A DNA stretch of 64,000 bases, taken from NCBI RefSeq assembly GCF_034927245.1, contig NZ_JAYFQK010000025.1:1-64000 (forward strand). The letters run 5' to 3'. The position numbers were made by a program, and so were the translations under genes. This stretch comes from Desulfitobacterium_A sp034927245 (GTDB lineage Bacteria > Bacillota > Desulfitobacteriia > Desulfitobacteriales > Desulfitobacteriaceae). Below, in pieces: positions 41,170-50,161 of this stretch. Positions within the stretch are counted from its first letter, which is position 1. Every line of letters starts with the position of its first letter. Below the pieces are notes generated by a model that saw only the letters and a list, made by a program, of their open reading frames with translations, ran no database searches and was not told the origin of the DNA.

Positions 41170-43020
41170 TTATTGGTTCGCCACCGTTTTGGCATTTTGC
41201 TTTCTAAATGTAGGGATGACGGTTTGCAGAAGCTCAACAACCTCATCCTTCGACAGGTATGAACCCCGCTCACGGATAATGTGGATGATTTCTTCAAGCT
41301 TCTCGGTTTCAACCGGGGATGGCTTAGCCACGAAAATACGCTTATGCTTTGTTGCCGAGGTCCCTTCCTCCGCCGTAAGCAACTCTTCATAGAGCTTCTC
41401 ACCCGGACGCATCCCTGTGAATTTAATTTTTATATCAACATCAGGTTCAAACCCGGACAAACGAATGAGGTCACGGGCCAAATCGAGAATTTTAACCGGC
41501 TTACCCATATCCAGAATAAAAATTTCCCCGCCTTGAGCCATTGCTCCGGCCTGGATAACCAGCTGCGAAGCTTCCGGAATCGTCATAAAGAATCGGACCA
41601 TATCCGGATGGGTAACCGTAACCGGTCCGCCCTTTTTGATTTGCTTTTTAAATGTAGGAATTACACTGCCGCGGCTTCCCAGAACATTACCGAAACGGAC
41701 AGCGACAAATTTCGTTTTGGAGCGTCTGCCCATGCTTTGGATAATCATTTCGGTGACACGTTTCGTGGCCCCCATCACGCTGGTCGGGTTCACCGCTTTA
41801 TCCGTGGAGATGAGAACAAAGGTTTTAACTCCTACGCGATCCGCTGTTTCCGCTAAGTTATATGAACCTACAATATTGTTTTTCAAGGCCTCTTCCGGAT
41901 TTTTCTCCATCAACGGCACATGCTTATGGGCTGCGGCATGGAAAACAACGCCGGGATGATAACGCTCGAAAACCAGCTGGATTTTTTCTCGATCTTTGAT
42001 ATCGACAATTTCCGTTGCAATTTCAATTCCCGGATGTTCGGAGCGCAGTTCTTGTTCAATATCGAAAACGGTATTTTCGCCATGACCCAGAATTACAATT
42101 TTTCCTGGATTAAAGCGTGTAATTTGACGGCAAATTTCCGAACCGATGGAACCCCCGCCTCCGGTCACGAAAACGGTTTCTCCCGCTAAATAGCCGGCAA
42201 CTTCTTGAAGATCCACCGATACCTGCTCACGGCCTAATAAGTCTTCAACCTGGACTTCACGAATCTCCTTCGTGTCCACAGTGCCGCTTAAGAGGTCGTA
42301 CACGCCCGGCAGGATTTTCAAATCGACGCCGCTTTTTTCAGTGATCTGAACAATTTCACGAATGGCCTCACCGGATGCCGAAGGCATCGCAATGATCACT
42401 TCATCGATATTATGATTATTGACCACGCGGGGAATATCCTTATGCGTTCCCAACACCGGAATCCCCATCAGTTGAAGATGCTGCTTTTTAGGGTCATCAT
42501 CAATAAAACCGACAGGACGTCCTTCATGATAATTGCGGTTCTTTAGTTCGCGAACCGCAACGGCACCGGCATCTCCCGCACCGACAATCAATACCTGTTT
42601 TTGCGAGCCCGGAACATGCGGTGTTAAAACATTCTCTTGTAAAATCCGCCAGGCAAAACGCGAAGCGCCGACAAGAAAAAGGGTGGTAAACCAAAGCAGC
42701 GCGGCAACGGAATGAGGCAGCCGCATGGGAGCTATGAAATATACAACCGTAACGGTAGCCGCCGTTCCAATCGTTGCTGCAAAGACGATCAATAAAAGTT
42801 CACCGATACTGGCATACTGCCAAAGCCTTTTATAAAGTCCGAAAGCATAGAAAACCGCCAAGTAGATAAGGGTGGCGGCCCATACTGAATAATAATAGGT
42901 CATCACATATTCGTGGGGAATACCGTCTTCGAAACGCATATAAAAGCTTAAAAACAGAGCAAGATTCACAAGTAAAGCATCAATTGCCATCAAAAATAAA
43001 GTTCGTTTACGCCATAGCAT
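41170..43020 (-). CDS. Membrane UDP-sugar 4,6-dehydratase (WbpM/CapD/PglF family)
   Basis: 616 residues. Four N-terminal membrane helices and a CoA-binding-like Rossmann region (VLIVGAGDAGAVAVRELK, about 140-260) precede a large SDR domain (FVTGGGGSIGSEICRQI, about 290-310). The active-site region STDKAVNPTSVMGATKR has Met in place of the usual Tyr with Lys kept, as in WbpM. It makes a 4-keto-6-deoxy sugar from UDP-GlcNAc, feeding a second amino sugar into the polymer. It heads the nucleotide-sugar block. Confidence 0.9.
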   Translation of the reverse strand: MLWRKRTLFLMAIDALLVNLALFLSFYMRFEDGIPHEYVMTYYYSVWAATLIYLAVFYAFGLYKRLWQYASIGELLLIVFAATIGTAATVTVVYFIAPMRLPHSVAALLWFTTLFLVGASRFAWRILQENVLTPHVPGSQKQVLIVGAGDAGAVAVRELKNRNYHEGRPVGFIDDDPKKQHLQLMGIPVLGTHKDIPRVVNNHNIDEVIIAMPSASGEAIREIVQITEKSGVDLKILPGVYDLLSGTVDTKEIREVQVEDLLGREQVSVDLQEVAGYLAGETVFVTGGGGSIGSEICRQITRFNPGKIVILGHGENTVFDIEQELRSEHPGIEIATEIVDIKDREKIQLVFERYHPGVVFHAAAHKHVPLMEKNPEEALKNNIVGSYNLAETADRVGVKTFVLISTDKAVNPTSVMGATKRVTEMIIQSMGRRSKTKFVAVRFGNVLGSRGSVIPTFKKQIKKGGPVTVTHPDMVRFFMTIPEASQLVIQAGAMAQGGEIFILDMGKPVKILDLARDLIRLSGFEPDVDIKIKFTGMRPGEKLYEELLTAEEGTSATKHKRIFVAKPSPVETEKLEEIIHIIRERGSYLSKDEVVELLQTVIPTFRKQNAKTVANQ

Positions 43021-43145
43021 GAATTTATGATCCCTTCTTTAATTTATGGAAGTTTTAAAAGCTCTCTTAATAAATCACCGTTTTACAGTTTACTATAGTT
43101 TTTACCGTTTTACAACAGGACATGCAAATGCCTTCCTCAGTCAAA

Positions 43146-45068
43146 TTACTGACCAAGGAAGGATTTTAGTTCTTTTTCAAGGTCTTCTGATATCGCTCCG
43201 GTACCGCCCATTAAATAAAGCTTAAGCGACTGGGGGGCATTGGGGGCGGTCGGATTGGTTAATATTTTCAGACGTCCGCGGATCCAATTTTTGAGATTCG
43301 GATATGGTTCAAGCGAATTCTTCGGGACAAGCACGATTGTCGAACCTTGATGGGCTGCTAAAGCCGCACCGGCAAGCGCATCCGGAAAATTCTCACCGGT
43401 AGCAAAGCTTAGATTATCAATATCATCTTGAAATTCTTGCGCAACAGCAGCCATCGTATCATAACGTGACGCTCCTGCGAGTCTGCGAATTTGCGAGGCG
43501 GACATATTTAAGCCCTGCTTGATTTCTTGCTCAACCTGCGGAGAAATACTGCCATTCCCCCCGATCAGGTAGACCTTGGCTGGGTTAAGACGCCGGAGTG
43601 TTTTAAGGGTGTCTGCGGGAAGTCCATTTGTTGAAGTCAGAAGGATCGGCATCCTTTTCGCACCGGCTATGGAGGCAATCGCTAAGGCATCGGGAAAATT
43701 CTCACCTGTGGCAATAGCTACGGCCGGTACATTTTGTAAAGCCGCTCCTTGAGGAATATTCTCTAAGCTGATCTTCCCCTCTACCGTAACCGCGGAAAGA
43801 GACGATGCTACTGTGGCCATGGCTAAACTTGCTGCCGTGCTATATCGGCTGTCACCGCTGATGCGAATAAGGCTATCTTTATTCCAGCCGTTCTTTTCAA
43901 GCGTTGAAGTGATTTTGCCTCCCAATGCGCCTTCGCCGCCGAGGAGATAAATCGTTTGAGGTTTTAAGCTTTTCAAGGTTGTAAGAACCTCGGAATCAAG
44001 CTCTTTAGATGAAGTTAATAAGATCGGAGCTTGCAAACGCCCGGCTAAGGGAACACCTGCTAAAGCATCGGGGAAGTCATCCGCCCGTGCCAGAATGACG
44101 GATGTTGAACCTTGAGGCCATCCCTTTTGCGCCTGTTGAAGAGCCGTGTCGATTCGGTCTTTACCTTGGAGACGACTCCACTCAGGAATGACAGCCGGGA
44201 GAATCTTTCCGGTATCTTTATCGCTATTCATATTTAAATCCCCTAAGTGGTACGGCAGAGGAGTTGTCCATTGCAGCGTTTTTTGGGGAACTCCCTGCTC
44301 TGGCAGTGAACTTGCCGGAACCGGCGTAATCTCTACGGCCTTAATATAATGCGCTAACCAGGATGGCGGATTTGCGATCGTGCTCAAGATCCGCTCTTGA
44401 TAGGGAACGGGTGTGGGTGCGGGAATGGGTGCGGGTGTAGGAATTACGGCGCTTCCGCCTCGAGATATTACTTTGCTTCCATCGGCTTTGGGGGTATTAT
44501 CCTCTATTATAGAACTCGTTTTAGCTTCATTGGGATTATTCTTGCCGGACCAGATATTATAAGCCCAAATCGCAAAATACCAGTTCTCCAATTTATTACG
44601 ATCGCCATCCCCGATCTTGGGAACAAAAGCCCACTTCTCATTCAAGAGCTGAGCTCCCCGACGGATATTATATTCAATATCTGTCTTTAATTTAACGATG
44701 TTTTCCGGTGTTTCGTATTTAGGGGAAATCTGCATAATCCCCATTGCCCCTGTTGGGCTGAGAAGGGGTTGGCCATTGCTGTCAAATTGATGCCACGAAC
44801 TTTCCTGGAAGGCAATTGCTTTCAAAATGGGGCTTGGAATCTTTTCTTCCTTGGCCACCTTTTCCAGCAAAGCATTGATTTCCGCCTGGGAGGGATTGAC
44901 TTGAGGTTTAAAATCCGGAGTAGGGGCGGAATTCGGAACTGCCCCATTTGTTGTCGGGCTATTCGTCAAATCCGTAGCTGCGAAGAGGAGGCTCGGTTCT
45001 CCCAAAACTTGTACAAGGATAAATGTACTTAATAAAACACTCATCCACTTTTTTCTCTTATTCACCAA
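43146..45068 (-). CDS. CWB2-anchored lytic transglycosylase (SLT)
   Basis: 640 residues. A signal peptide (cut near LFAATD) and a Pro/Asn-rich stretch lead to an SLT domain (about 60-165) with catalytic Glu88 in AIAFQESSWH and the GAMGIMQISPKYE motif. A linker rich in PAPTPVP follows, then three CWB2 repeats (about 300-640; RLQGKDRIDTA, RISGDSRYSTA, RLAGASRYDTM). It cleaves glycan strands outside the cell. It is the fifth CWB2 protein of the window, placed at the other end of the polysaccharide locus. Confidence 0.9.
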   Translation of the reverse strand: MVNKRKKWMSVLLSTFILVQVLGEPSLLFAATDLTNSPTTNGAVPNSAPTPDFKPQVNPSQAEINALLEKVAKEEKIPSPILKAIAFQESSWHQFDSNGQPLLSPTGAMGIMQISPKYETPENIVKLKTDIEYNIRRGAQLLNEKWAFVPKIGDGDRNKLENWYFAIWAYNIWSGKNNPNEAKTSSIIEDNTPKADGSKVISRGGSAVIPTPAPIPAPTPVPYQERILSTIANPPSWLAHYIKAVEITPVPASSLPEQGVPQKTLQWTTPLPYHLGDLNMNSDKDTGKILPAVIPEWSRLQGKDRIDTALQQAQKGWPQGSTSVILARADDFPDALAGVPLAGRLQAPILLTSSKELDSEVLTTLKSLKPQTIYLLGGEGALGGKITSTLEKNGWNKDSLIRISGDSRYSTAASLAMATVASSLSAVTVEGKISLENIPQGAALQNVPAVAIATGENFPDALAIASIAGAKRMPILLTSTNGLPADTLKTLRRLNPAKVYLIGGNGSISPQVEQEIKQGLNMSASQIRRLAGASRYDTMAAVAQEFQDDIDNLSFATGENFPDALAGAALAAHQGSTIVLVPKNSLEPYPNLKNWIRGRLKILTNPTAPNAPQSLKLYLMGGTGAISEDLEKELKSFLGQ

Positions 45069-45178
45069 TAGCCCTCCTTTGTTGGGATACTCTATCTGTA
45101 GTCAAAACTCCACCTGAAGCAAGTTTCCTTTATCCCCCCTATTTCAACATCTTTATTTCAGTTTCCTGCTAAAAGATG

Positions 45179-45220
45179 AAAATAGGCCTTTCGCCTATTT
45201 CATAGCGAAAGACCTATTTT
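45179..45220. terminator. Long terminator hairpin
   Basis: AAATAGGCCTTTCGC and GCGAAAGACCTATTT pair over about 16 bp with one mismatch and A/T-rich ends, so it may work both ways. It lies in the 327-bp gap between 45069 and 45395, where I see no gene; the rest of the gap holds nothing I can name. Confidence 0.7.
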
Positions 45221-45395
45221 ATCCGATGACTAACAAGTGACTAAACCCGGGTGGGGTTTTCGCCTAAGTCGCCTACTGCAAAGAAAAGCTGAGCGGCGCA
45301 GGTCACTTTTGCCGAACCACAAACTTCACAGAACAACTTTAGCGGTGAGGATGAGATAAGTGGCTAAGTCCCTGGACATAGGAAGCTTGCAATCT

Positions 45396-46064
45396 TTAAC
45401 TTAGCAGCGTTTCCCCGGAGATCAACCAGTGACCATTGGATAGGATCAAATTGACACGTACATGAACAAGGTGTTCCGTCTTTTCCCCCTGGGGCATCTG
45501 TTCTCCTAAATCATAGTCCTGAGCGGCATAACGATAGGTTGCTTCAAGTGTTGCTGAGTTGGCGGTTGCCGATTCCACCTTAATTTCATCGAAGCGAATA
45601 TCACTGACTGCTAAACCGATTCCTTGGATAATGAAGCTCTCCGCATTGCGGGCATGCTTTTCATAAATCTCTCCAATGTAGGCTTTAGCGAGCTGGTTCC
45701 GAAAATTAGTCATATCTGTGGATTGCCAAGCCCCAAAAAAGTAGCCGATATTTTGTTTATAATCACTGATTATTTTCTCTGTCCGCTCTTTTTCTACCGT
45801 GCTATCCGTTTCGTTTGCTCCTGCCAAAACCCCTTCGGGGGGAGTAAGCAAGCTGTCCTTCTGATCAGCATTGGGACTTTGTTTAACAGAATTCAGCACA
45901 TTTTCCGAATTGATTGCCGTTGCCTGTGATTCATTATCCACTCCGAGTTTGGTTAATATTGAACTCCCCGTTGCAGGGGTCGTCGCAACAGCATGGCCGA
46001 CAATTCCAATGACCAAACCAAGGCACAAGGCGACAGAACCCACAAGCCAATTAATCTTACGCAT
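45396..46064 (-). CDS. Membrane-anchored extracytoplasmic protein of unknown function
   Basis: About 222 residues from the ATG at 46064 (AAGGAG 12 bases upstream; a TTG at 46073 is a possible alternative). One N-terminal membrane helix (WLVGSVALCLGLVIGIVGHA), a low-complexity linker, then a ~120-residue alpha/beta domain (YKQNIGYFFGAWQSTDMT, VKVESATANSATLEATYRY, NGHWLISGETLL). The end looks like an NTF2/TcpC-like fold, an inference from pattern only. It is transcribed alone, with a terminator downstream. Confidence 0.6.
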   Translation of the reverse strand: MRKINWLVGSVALCLGLVIGIVGHAVATTPATGSSILTKLGVDNESQATAINSENVLNSVKQSPNADQKDSLLTPPEGVLAGANETDSTVEKERTEKIISDYKQNIGYFFGAWQSTDMTNFRNQLAKAYIGEIYEKHARNAESFIIQGIGLAVSDIRFDEIKVESATANSATLEATYRYAAQDYDLGEQMPQGEKTEHLVHVRVNLILSNGHWLISGETLLS

Positions 46065-46196
46065 AAAATACAAAATCTCCTTTACCCATTAATCAATAAG
46101 GATAAGTTCCCTATCAATAATCTTGCCCGGCAAAAGAGATTTTAGACACAAGCTAATAAAAAATATCAAACATTCATGGCAATATTCATGGCAGTG

Positions 46197-46865
46197 CTAA
46201 AAATTTAGCTTTTTGAACTGAACATAGGAATAAAGCGTAGGCGCACCTACAAGTATAACCATAGCGACAGCAAAAAGCGGTCCCACCCATTGTGATGGCA
46301 TAAATCCTAAAACACCGATGAGAATTCCACCTACCATCCAAATCGGTCCGGCAAATCGGTGCGTACGATACCAGACTTCTTCACTCGCTAAAGTCCAAGA
46401 TGTCCTGATGCCAAAGAAATAATTGAATTTAATTTTTCCAAAATAATTGCCCAAGATAATAAATAAAATTCCTATTCCCGAAAAATACCAACGCGGAAGA
46501 GTTGTAAAATAACCCAAGCCTACACCCAATACCCCGACATGCATCAAACTTAAAAAGAAGATAATCGCCAGCGTGCTGATCCAATAGATTCGAGACATGG
46601 CCGGATAGTTTGCTTTTTTCGGATCAATCTTCGGGATAATCCAAAACAAAAGATAAATGCCGAGAAGAATCAGCGGTAACATAAAGGCTCCGCCAAAACG
46701 TGAGGAATAGCCGTTAACCTCACCGGCCAAATTCCAATGTGAGGGCACCCGATCTCCTAGTTGAGGATATGCCCAGAAAGCAATTAAAAAATCAGCGATG
46801 ATCAGAAAGGCTGATAATATTTTTGCCCAACCGCCTTGATGATTTTCAAGATTTGACATAATCAT
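46197..46865 (-). CDS. sdpI: SdpI-family membrane protein
   Basis: 222 residues with six predicted membrane segments. It has the DUF1648 N-terminal block (PQLGDRVPSHWNLAGEVNGY) and the SdpI C-terminal block (IKFNYFFGIRTSWTLASEEVWYRTHR). SdpI protects Bacillus cells from the SDP peptide toxin and sequesters SdpR. The start overlaps the end of the ArsR-type gene by 4 bp. No sdpA, B or C toxin genes are present, so it may answer a foreign toxin. Confidence 0.88.
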   Translation of the reverse strand: MIMSNLENHQGGWAKILSAFLIIADFLIAFWAYPQLGDRVPSHWNLAGEVNGYSSRFGGAFMLPLILLGIYLLFWIIPKIDPKKANYPAMSRIYWISTLAIIFFLSLMHVGVLGVGLGYFTTLPRWYFSGIGILFIILGNYFGKIKFNYFFGIRTSWTLASEEVWYRTHRFAGPIWMVGGILIGVLGFMPSQWVGPLFAVAMVILVGAPTLYSYVQFKKLNF

Positions 46866-47155
46866 TCCCCCTTAGTAATGTCATTCGGAGCTTTACCTAA
46901 GAACTCCATAAACCAGCCCATCACATCTTCAAAGACTGAAGTGTTTAGGGAATACATGATATTTTGTCCCTGGCGCCGGTCGCTGATTAAGTCAGCCTGC
47001 TTTAAAATACTCAGATGATGAGAAATGCTGGGCTTTGTCATATCAAAATGGTCTGCAATCTCCCCGGCGCTCATTTCTCCGCTGCGCAAATCACGAAGGA
47101 TTTGCCGTCTTGTCTTATCGGAGAGCGCCTTAAACGTTTCATTATAAAGCGGCAT
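46862..47155 (-). CDS. sdpR: SdpR-like ArsR-family repressor
   Basis: 97 residues with a winged helix-turn-helix: KALSDKTRRQILRDLRSGEM, then AGEIADHFDMTKPSISHHLS. No metal-binding Cys pair is seen, as expected for SdpR. In Bacillus SdpR represses its own sdpRI operon and is held at the membrane by SdpI. The overlap with sdpI and the promoter-operator upstream fit autoregulation. Confidence 0.88.
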   Translation of the reverse strand: MPLYNETFKALSDKTRRQILRDLRSGEMSAGEIADHFDMTKPSISHHLSILKQADLISDRRQGQNIMYSLNTSVFEDVMGWFMEFLGKAPNDITKGE

Positions 47156-47190
47156 TTCATTTCACCTCTTATTCTTTATTCCTTAGTCTT

Positions 47191-47268
47191 TAGATATTCA
47201 TATATTTAGATATTTAGACATTATTCTAACTATATAATTATTATATGTCCGGTTAAGCAAAGAGTCAA
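47191..47268 (-). promoter_or_regulatory. sdpRI promoter and probable SdpR operator
   Basis: On the minus strand a -35 TTGACT (47263-47268) and -10 TATAAT (47240-47245) are separated by 17 bp. Just downstream, between the start point and the gene, the element ATATCTAAA occurs repeatedly (47191-47217), a likely repressor binding site. Confidence 0.65.
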
Positions 47269-47350
47269 TTCTCTTCAAATAAATATTCATTAAGACAGTT
47301 TCAAAAAGCGAAAGCCGATTTTCCTTGCTCTGAAGAATAATCGGCTTTAG

Positions 47351-47614
47351 TTATTTGTAAATTCCGCCACGAGAGTCTATTGCCAGAATGTAGACAATCT
47401 TTTCGGTATGATTAACTTCAAAAAGTACGCGGTATGTACCAACCCGAAGACGATATAAGCCTTGCTGTCCCTTCATTTGCCTAATGTCGCCACTCGGGGG
47501 AATTGTTATTAGTCCTGCTAATCCTTTCGCAATACGTTTTTGAACGGACGCTTCTTTTTTGGATAGGTATTTGATTGCATCCTTACGGTAAATCAACTTG
47601 TAATCCGAACTCAT
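47351..47614 (-). CDS. RelE/ParE-type toxin
   Basis: 87 residues from the ATG at 47614, which has GGGGAGGA seven bases upstream; the frame opens earlier at 47650. The fold is RelE-like: KLIYRKDAIKYLSKK, IRQMKGQQGLYRLRVGTYRV and VYILAIDSRGGIYK. Such toxins are mRNA interferases acting at the ribosome, or gyrase poisons. It overlaps the antitoxin gene by 32 bp. Confidence 0.85.
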   Translation of the reverse strand: MSSDYKLIYRKDAIKYLSKKEASVQKRIAKGLAGLITIPPSGDIRQMKGQQGLYRLRVGTYRVLFEVNHTEKIVYILAIDSRGGIYK

Positions 47615-47840
47615 GCTTGGCGTCCTCCCCGGTAACATAACCAGCATCACTATTAAGCTGGCGAAGTTCTTCTTCAGTTAAAGGTTCATCGTCCGGATCT
47701 ACCTGATCGATTCCCTCCCAACCATTTGGTTTTTCTGTGGAACGATTTAATAGATACTGTATGAAATCAAAAACAGTTTTTTGATCATCTTCTGGAAGAC
47801 GCTCAACTAAGTTATAAATATCTTCTTTCCGTACAACCAT
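47583..47840 (-). CDS. Antitoxin partner of the RelE-type toxin
   Basis: 85 residues from the ATG at 47840 with a GGAGG site. The N-terminal half is helical (IYNLVERLPEDDQKTVFDFI) and the C-terminal half acidic (DPDDEPLTEEELRQL), as in antitoxins that wrap a RelE fold. The gene comes first in the operon, the usual order. Confidence 0.75.
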   Translation of the reverse strand: MVVRKEDIYNLVERLPEDDQKTVFDFIQYLLNRSTEKPNGWEGIDQVDPDDEPLTEEELRQLNSDAGYVTGEDAKHEFGLQVDLP

Positions 47841-48485
47841 GAGGCTCAACCTCCTAAAATCAAATGTCCGCTAATACTTCAGCTAAGAGAAAACTACCAT
47901 GTCTGCCAAAGTAAGTCAAGTGCAGGAAGAGTTACTGCAATGAATAAGCCAACTATAGCAAAAATAAATGAGACCTGTCCCTCCGGGCAGGTCTCATTAT
48001 TTTTGCTCAAACGCGATGAGCTTTTCTATTCATCCTTATTCAGTTTTTCAATTATTGCGCGCACTTAAGATCTTCAAGGGAAAACCGCGGTTTTGTCTTC
48101 ACGCTATTATCCGTCCATTTTCTACCCCTCACCTCTTAGAACTTTATGTTCGTTCCTTTCTTTGAGGTTAATTTTTCGGGTTAATTTTCCCTTCCAAATG
48201 ATTTCTATTTAATTCTTTAATTGAATCATTAATTATGTTCTTCTCCCTACTGGAGGGCCCCTGACAAGGGCCTTTTTCAAAAACCTGTTTCCGGTACAGG
48301 TTATCACCGCTCTATTCAGTTCAATTTTAAGGATTCATATCTATATTTATATATTGACGGCTGCCCTTCTTCACTCCGGCTCCAAATCCTCACGTTTTGA
48401 AAACTAAAGCACGATTTTTTCCCCCATCATTATTATCTCTTATTCCGGATACCCTTCCTGCAGATTTTAAACGCGCTTGGATATG
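47841..48485. other. 645-bp non-coding interval with three hairpins
   Basis: No credible protein gene was found. It holds a bidirectional terminator (47961-48004), then about 250 bp without a gene, then two stacked hairpins: GGCCC/GGGCC followed by TTTTT (48256-48277) and AACCTGT/ACAGGTT (48282-48302). The plus-strand terminator at 48256 has no plus-strand gene before it, so a small plus-strand RNA between about 48005 and 48277 is possible. The rest, 48303-48485, shows nothing I can name. Confidence 0.4.
47961..48004. terminator. Strong bidirectional terminator
   Basis: TGAGACCTGTCC and GGGCAGGTCTCA form a near-perfect stem around a short loop, flanked by A-rich and T-rich tracts on both sides. 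Confidence 0.85.
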
Positions 48486-49226
48486 TTACCGTTTAGTGGC
48501 AAAGGGAGTTGCCCCATATATTTTGGCACTCGCATCGTTACGCATGATATGAGCGTCAAGATCATGAATCTCTTGGTGGAATTGTTCAATGCGCACCTTG
48601 TCTTTCGCATCAAATGCATCTATTCCACGATTGAACATGACGTCGAGATAATTGCTGAAGGAAGAAGCCTTTTTAGCGCCGTCCTCTTTCTTAATCTGAT
48701 TATCCCAAACTGATTTATGAAATACGATGTATTTTTTAATATCCTGTTCATTCATCTGAGGACCGCTATTGGGTCCGTACAAATACCCATCCACGTATTG
48801 ATGGATGTTCCAAGCCGAGCCGAAAGCAATATTCAATGCATCTTGACTCAGTGCACCCTCCTCGAAGTTATCTTTAACGGCTGGGGCTAGTGCCAGACTT
48901 TTTGTATCTGGTTCTTTGTACTTTTTAGGTCCTGATAGATCTCCCTGTGGAGCGACATTGATACCCGGCGGGTTCGTTACTGTACTCGCTGGGTTGGCTC
49001 CGGTCGTATTAGCTTGTCCCGGGGTATTTCCATCAGCGCCGTTTTGGGTCGCATTGGTTCCTTCCACAGGAGGTGTCTGTACAACGACTGGATTTTGAGC
49101 GCCAGAAACGGACCTATTCATAAAGACTTTCCAAGCGCTCGGTCCATAAATCCCGCCGACAACGACAGCACCGGCTAACACTAGGGTTCCTGCCAAAGTG
49201 AGTACTTTTCTCTTGTCGAACTCCAT
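48486..49226 (-). CDS. Membrane-anchored surface protein of unknown function
   Basis: 246 residues. A short charged start (MEFDKRKV) precedes one hydrophobic helix (LTLAGTLVLAGAVVVGGIYG), then a ~60-residue Asn/Thr/Gly/Pro-rich linker and a helical C-terminal domain (FEEGALSQDALNIAFGSAWN, NEQDIKKYIVFHKSVWD). I do not recognise the domain. The layout suggests an anchored or secreted protein crossing the wall. Structured repeat copy C lies 287 bp upstream of its start. Confidence 0.6.
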   Translation of the reverse strand: MEFDKRKVLTLAGTLVLAGAVVVGGIYGPSAWKVFMNRSVSGAQNPVVVQTPPVEGTNATQNGADGNTPGQANTTGANPASTVTNPPGINVAPQGDLSGPKKYKEPDTKSLALAPAVKDNFEEGALSQDALNIAFGSAWNIHQYVDGYLYGPNSGPQMNEQDIKKYIVFHKSVWDNQIKKEDGAKKASSFSNYLDVMFNRGIDAFDAKDKVRIEQFHQEIHDLDAHIMRNDASAKIYGATPFATKR

Positions 49227-49513
49227 GATCTCCCTCCTTTTTAAAATTTGGTTCTATATTTCCTTCCTATATTACCAATTTATGGGGTTAAAACGTGTCG
49301 GTTTTGCTGAATCGTTCGCACCATTTTCTGCCTTAAGCCTGTCCAAATTGCCACGGGGTGCCTTAAGATTGCTGATCTTCGCGAAAATCAAACAGCATCC
49401 TTGAAAAAATGAAGGAGAAAGGTTTGCTCACTTTTCTCCTTCATTGTGTTTTGCTTTCGATAAGCGTTTATTTGGGTTCTTTTGGGGCAAGTCTTTGGGG
49501 ATCATTCGGGTAT

Positions 49514-50086
49514 GTCTCCGGGGTGTGGATTTTGTTTACACCGTTCACTCCAGGCGCTTCGGAGACTGAAGCTAAGGCATCGGCTCCTTTTTTCCGGGTC
49601 AAGGGACACCGCCGAAATCGTCTCCTGACTCTGTCGGCGGCTACGCACGTCCTGTGCGCAGCCCTTTGCTTATAAGCAGTCGCCGCTGCCTAAGCTTCAG
49701 TAGCTGCTTGCTTAAGTCGTTCTCTCCCGTAAATCAAAATCCACGTCCAGGCTTTCCCGCTTCTTTTGCATGCATTTGCAGCCGGTGGTACAGAATGTAC
49801 CACGCTGCCTCCCTGGTCATACAAGAATAGCTTGCAAGGGACCCATGAAGCAACCAGGCGAGTTGCGAGTACAGATGTGGAGGTTTTAAGCGAGCAGTTA
49901 GCAAACTCGGCGAAAACTGCTCTTGCATCAGCGGGGCGGGCACAGGGACGTGCCCGGGCGCCGACTGAGCCAAGGATGGCGATTCCGGCGCCGAACCCCG
50001 CCTACTCTCATCCGGCAGTTTGAGCCGTTAGTTTGCTCTGCGAGCGCCGTGACCGGAGCAGCTGTACTCGCAACTCACCCCCAGAC
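49514..50086. repeat. Structured non-coding repeat, copy C (573 bp)
   Basis: Same layout and length as copy B, with co-varying arms: GAGTTGCGAGTACAG (49860-49874) pairs with CTGTACTCGCAACTC (50062-50076), where copy B has an A-T pair; GGGCAC (49938-49943) pairs with GTGCCC (49950-49955), where copy B has GGGGAC/GTCCCC; CGGCGAAAACTGC (49908-49920) pairs with 50015-50027, where copy B has ACGGG/CCCGT. It lies between galU and the unknown surface protein gene. Confidence 0.88.
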
Positions 50087-50161
50087 CCTTTCATTCACAA
50101 ACTTACACAAACTTAAAAAGCAGGCCAAAGGATCCCCTTCGACCTGCCAGAATGCCCAATA

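Noticed and set aside
49198..49404. Plus-strand frame upstream of the unknown surface protein
   Set aside because: No ribosome site and no domain; it overlaps the promoter region of the minus-strand gene.
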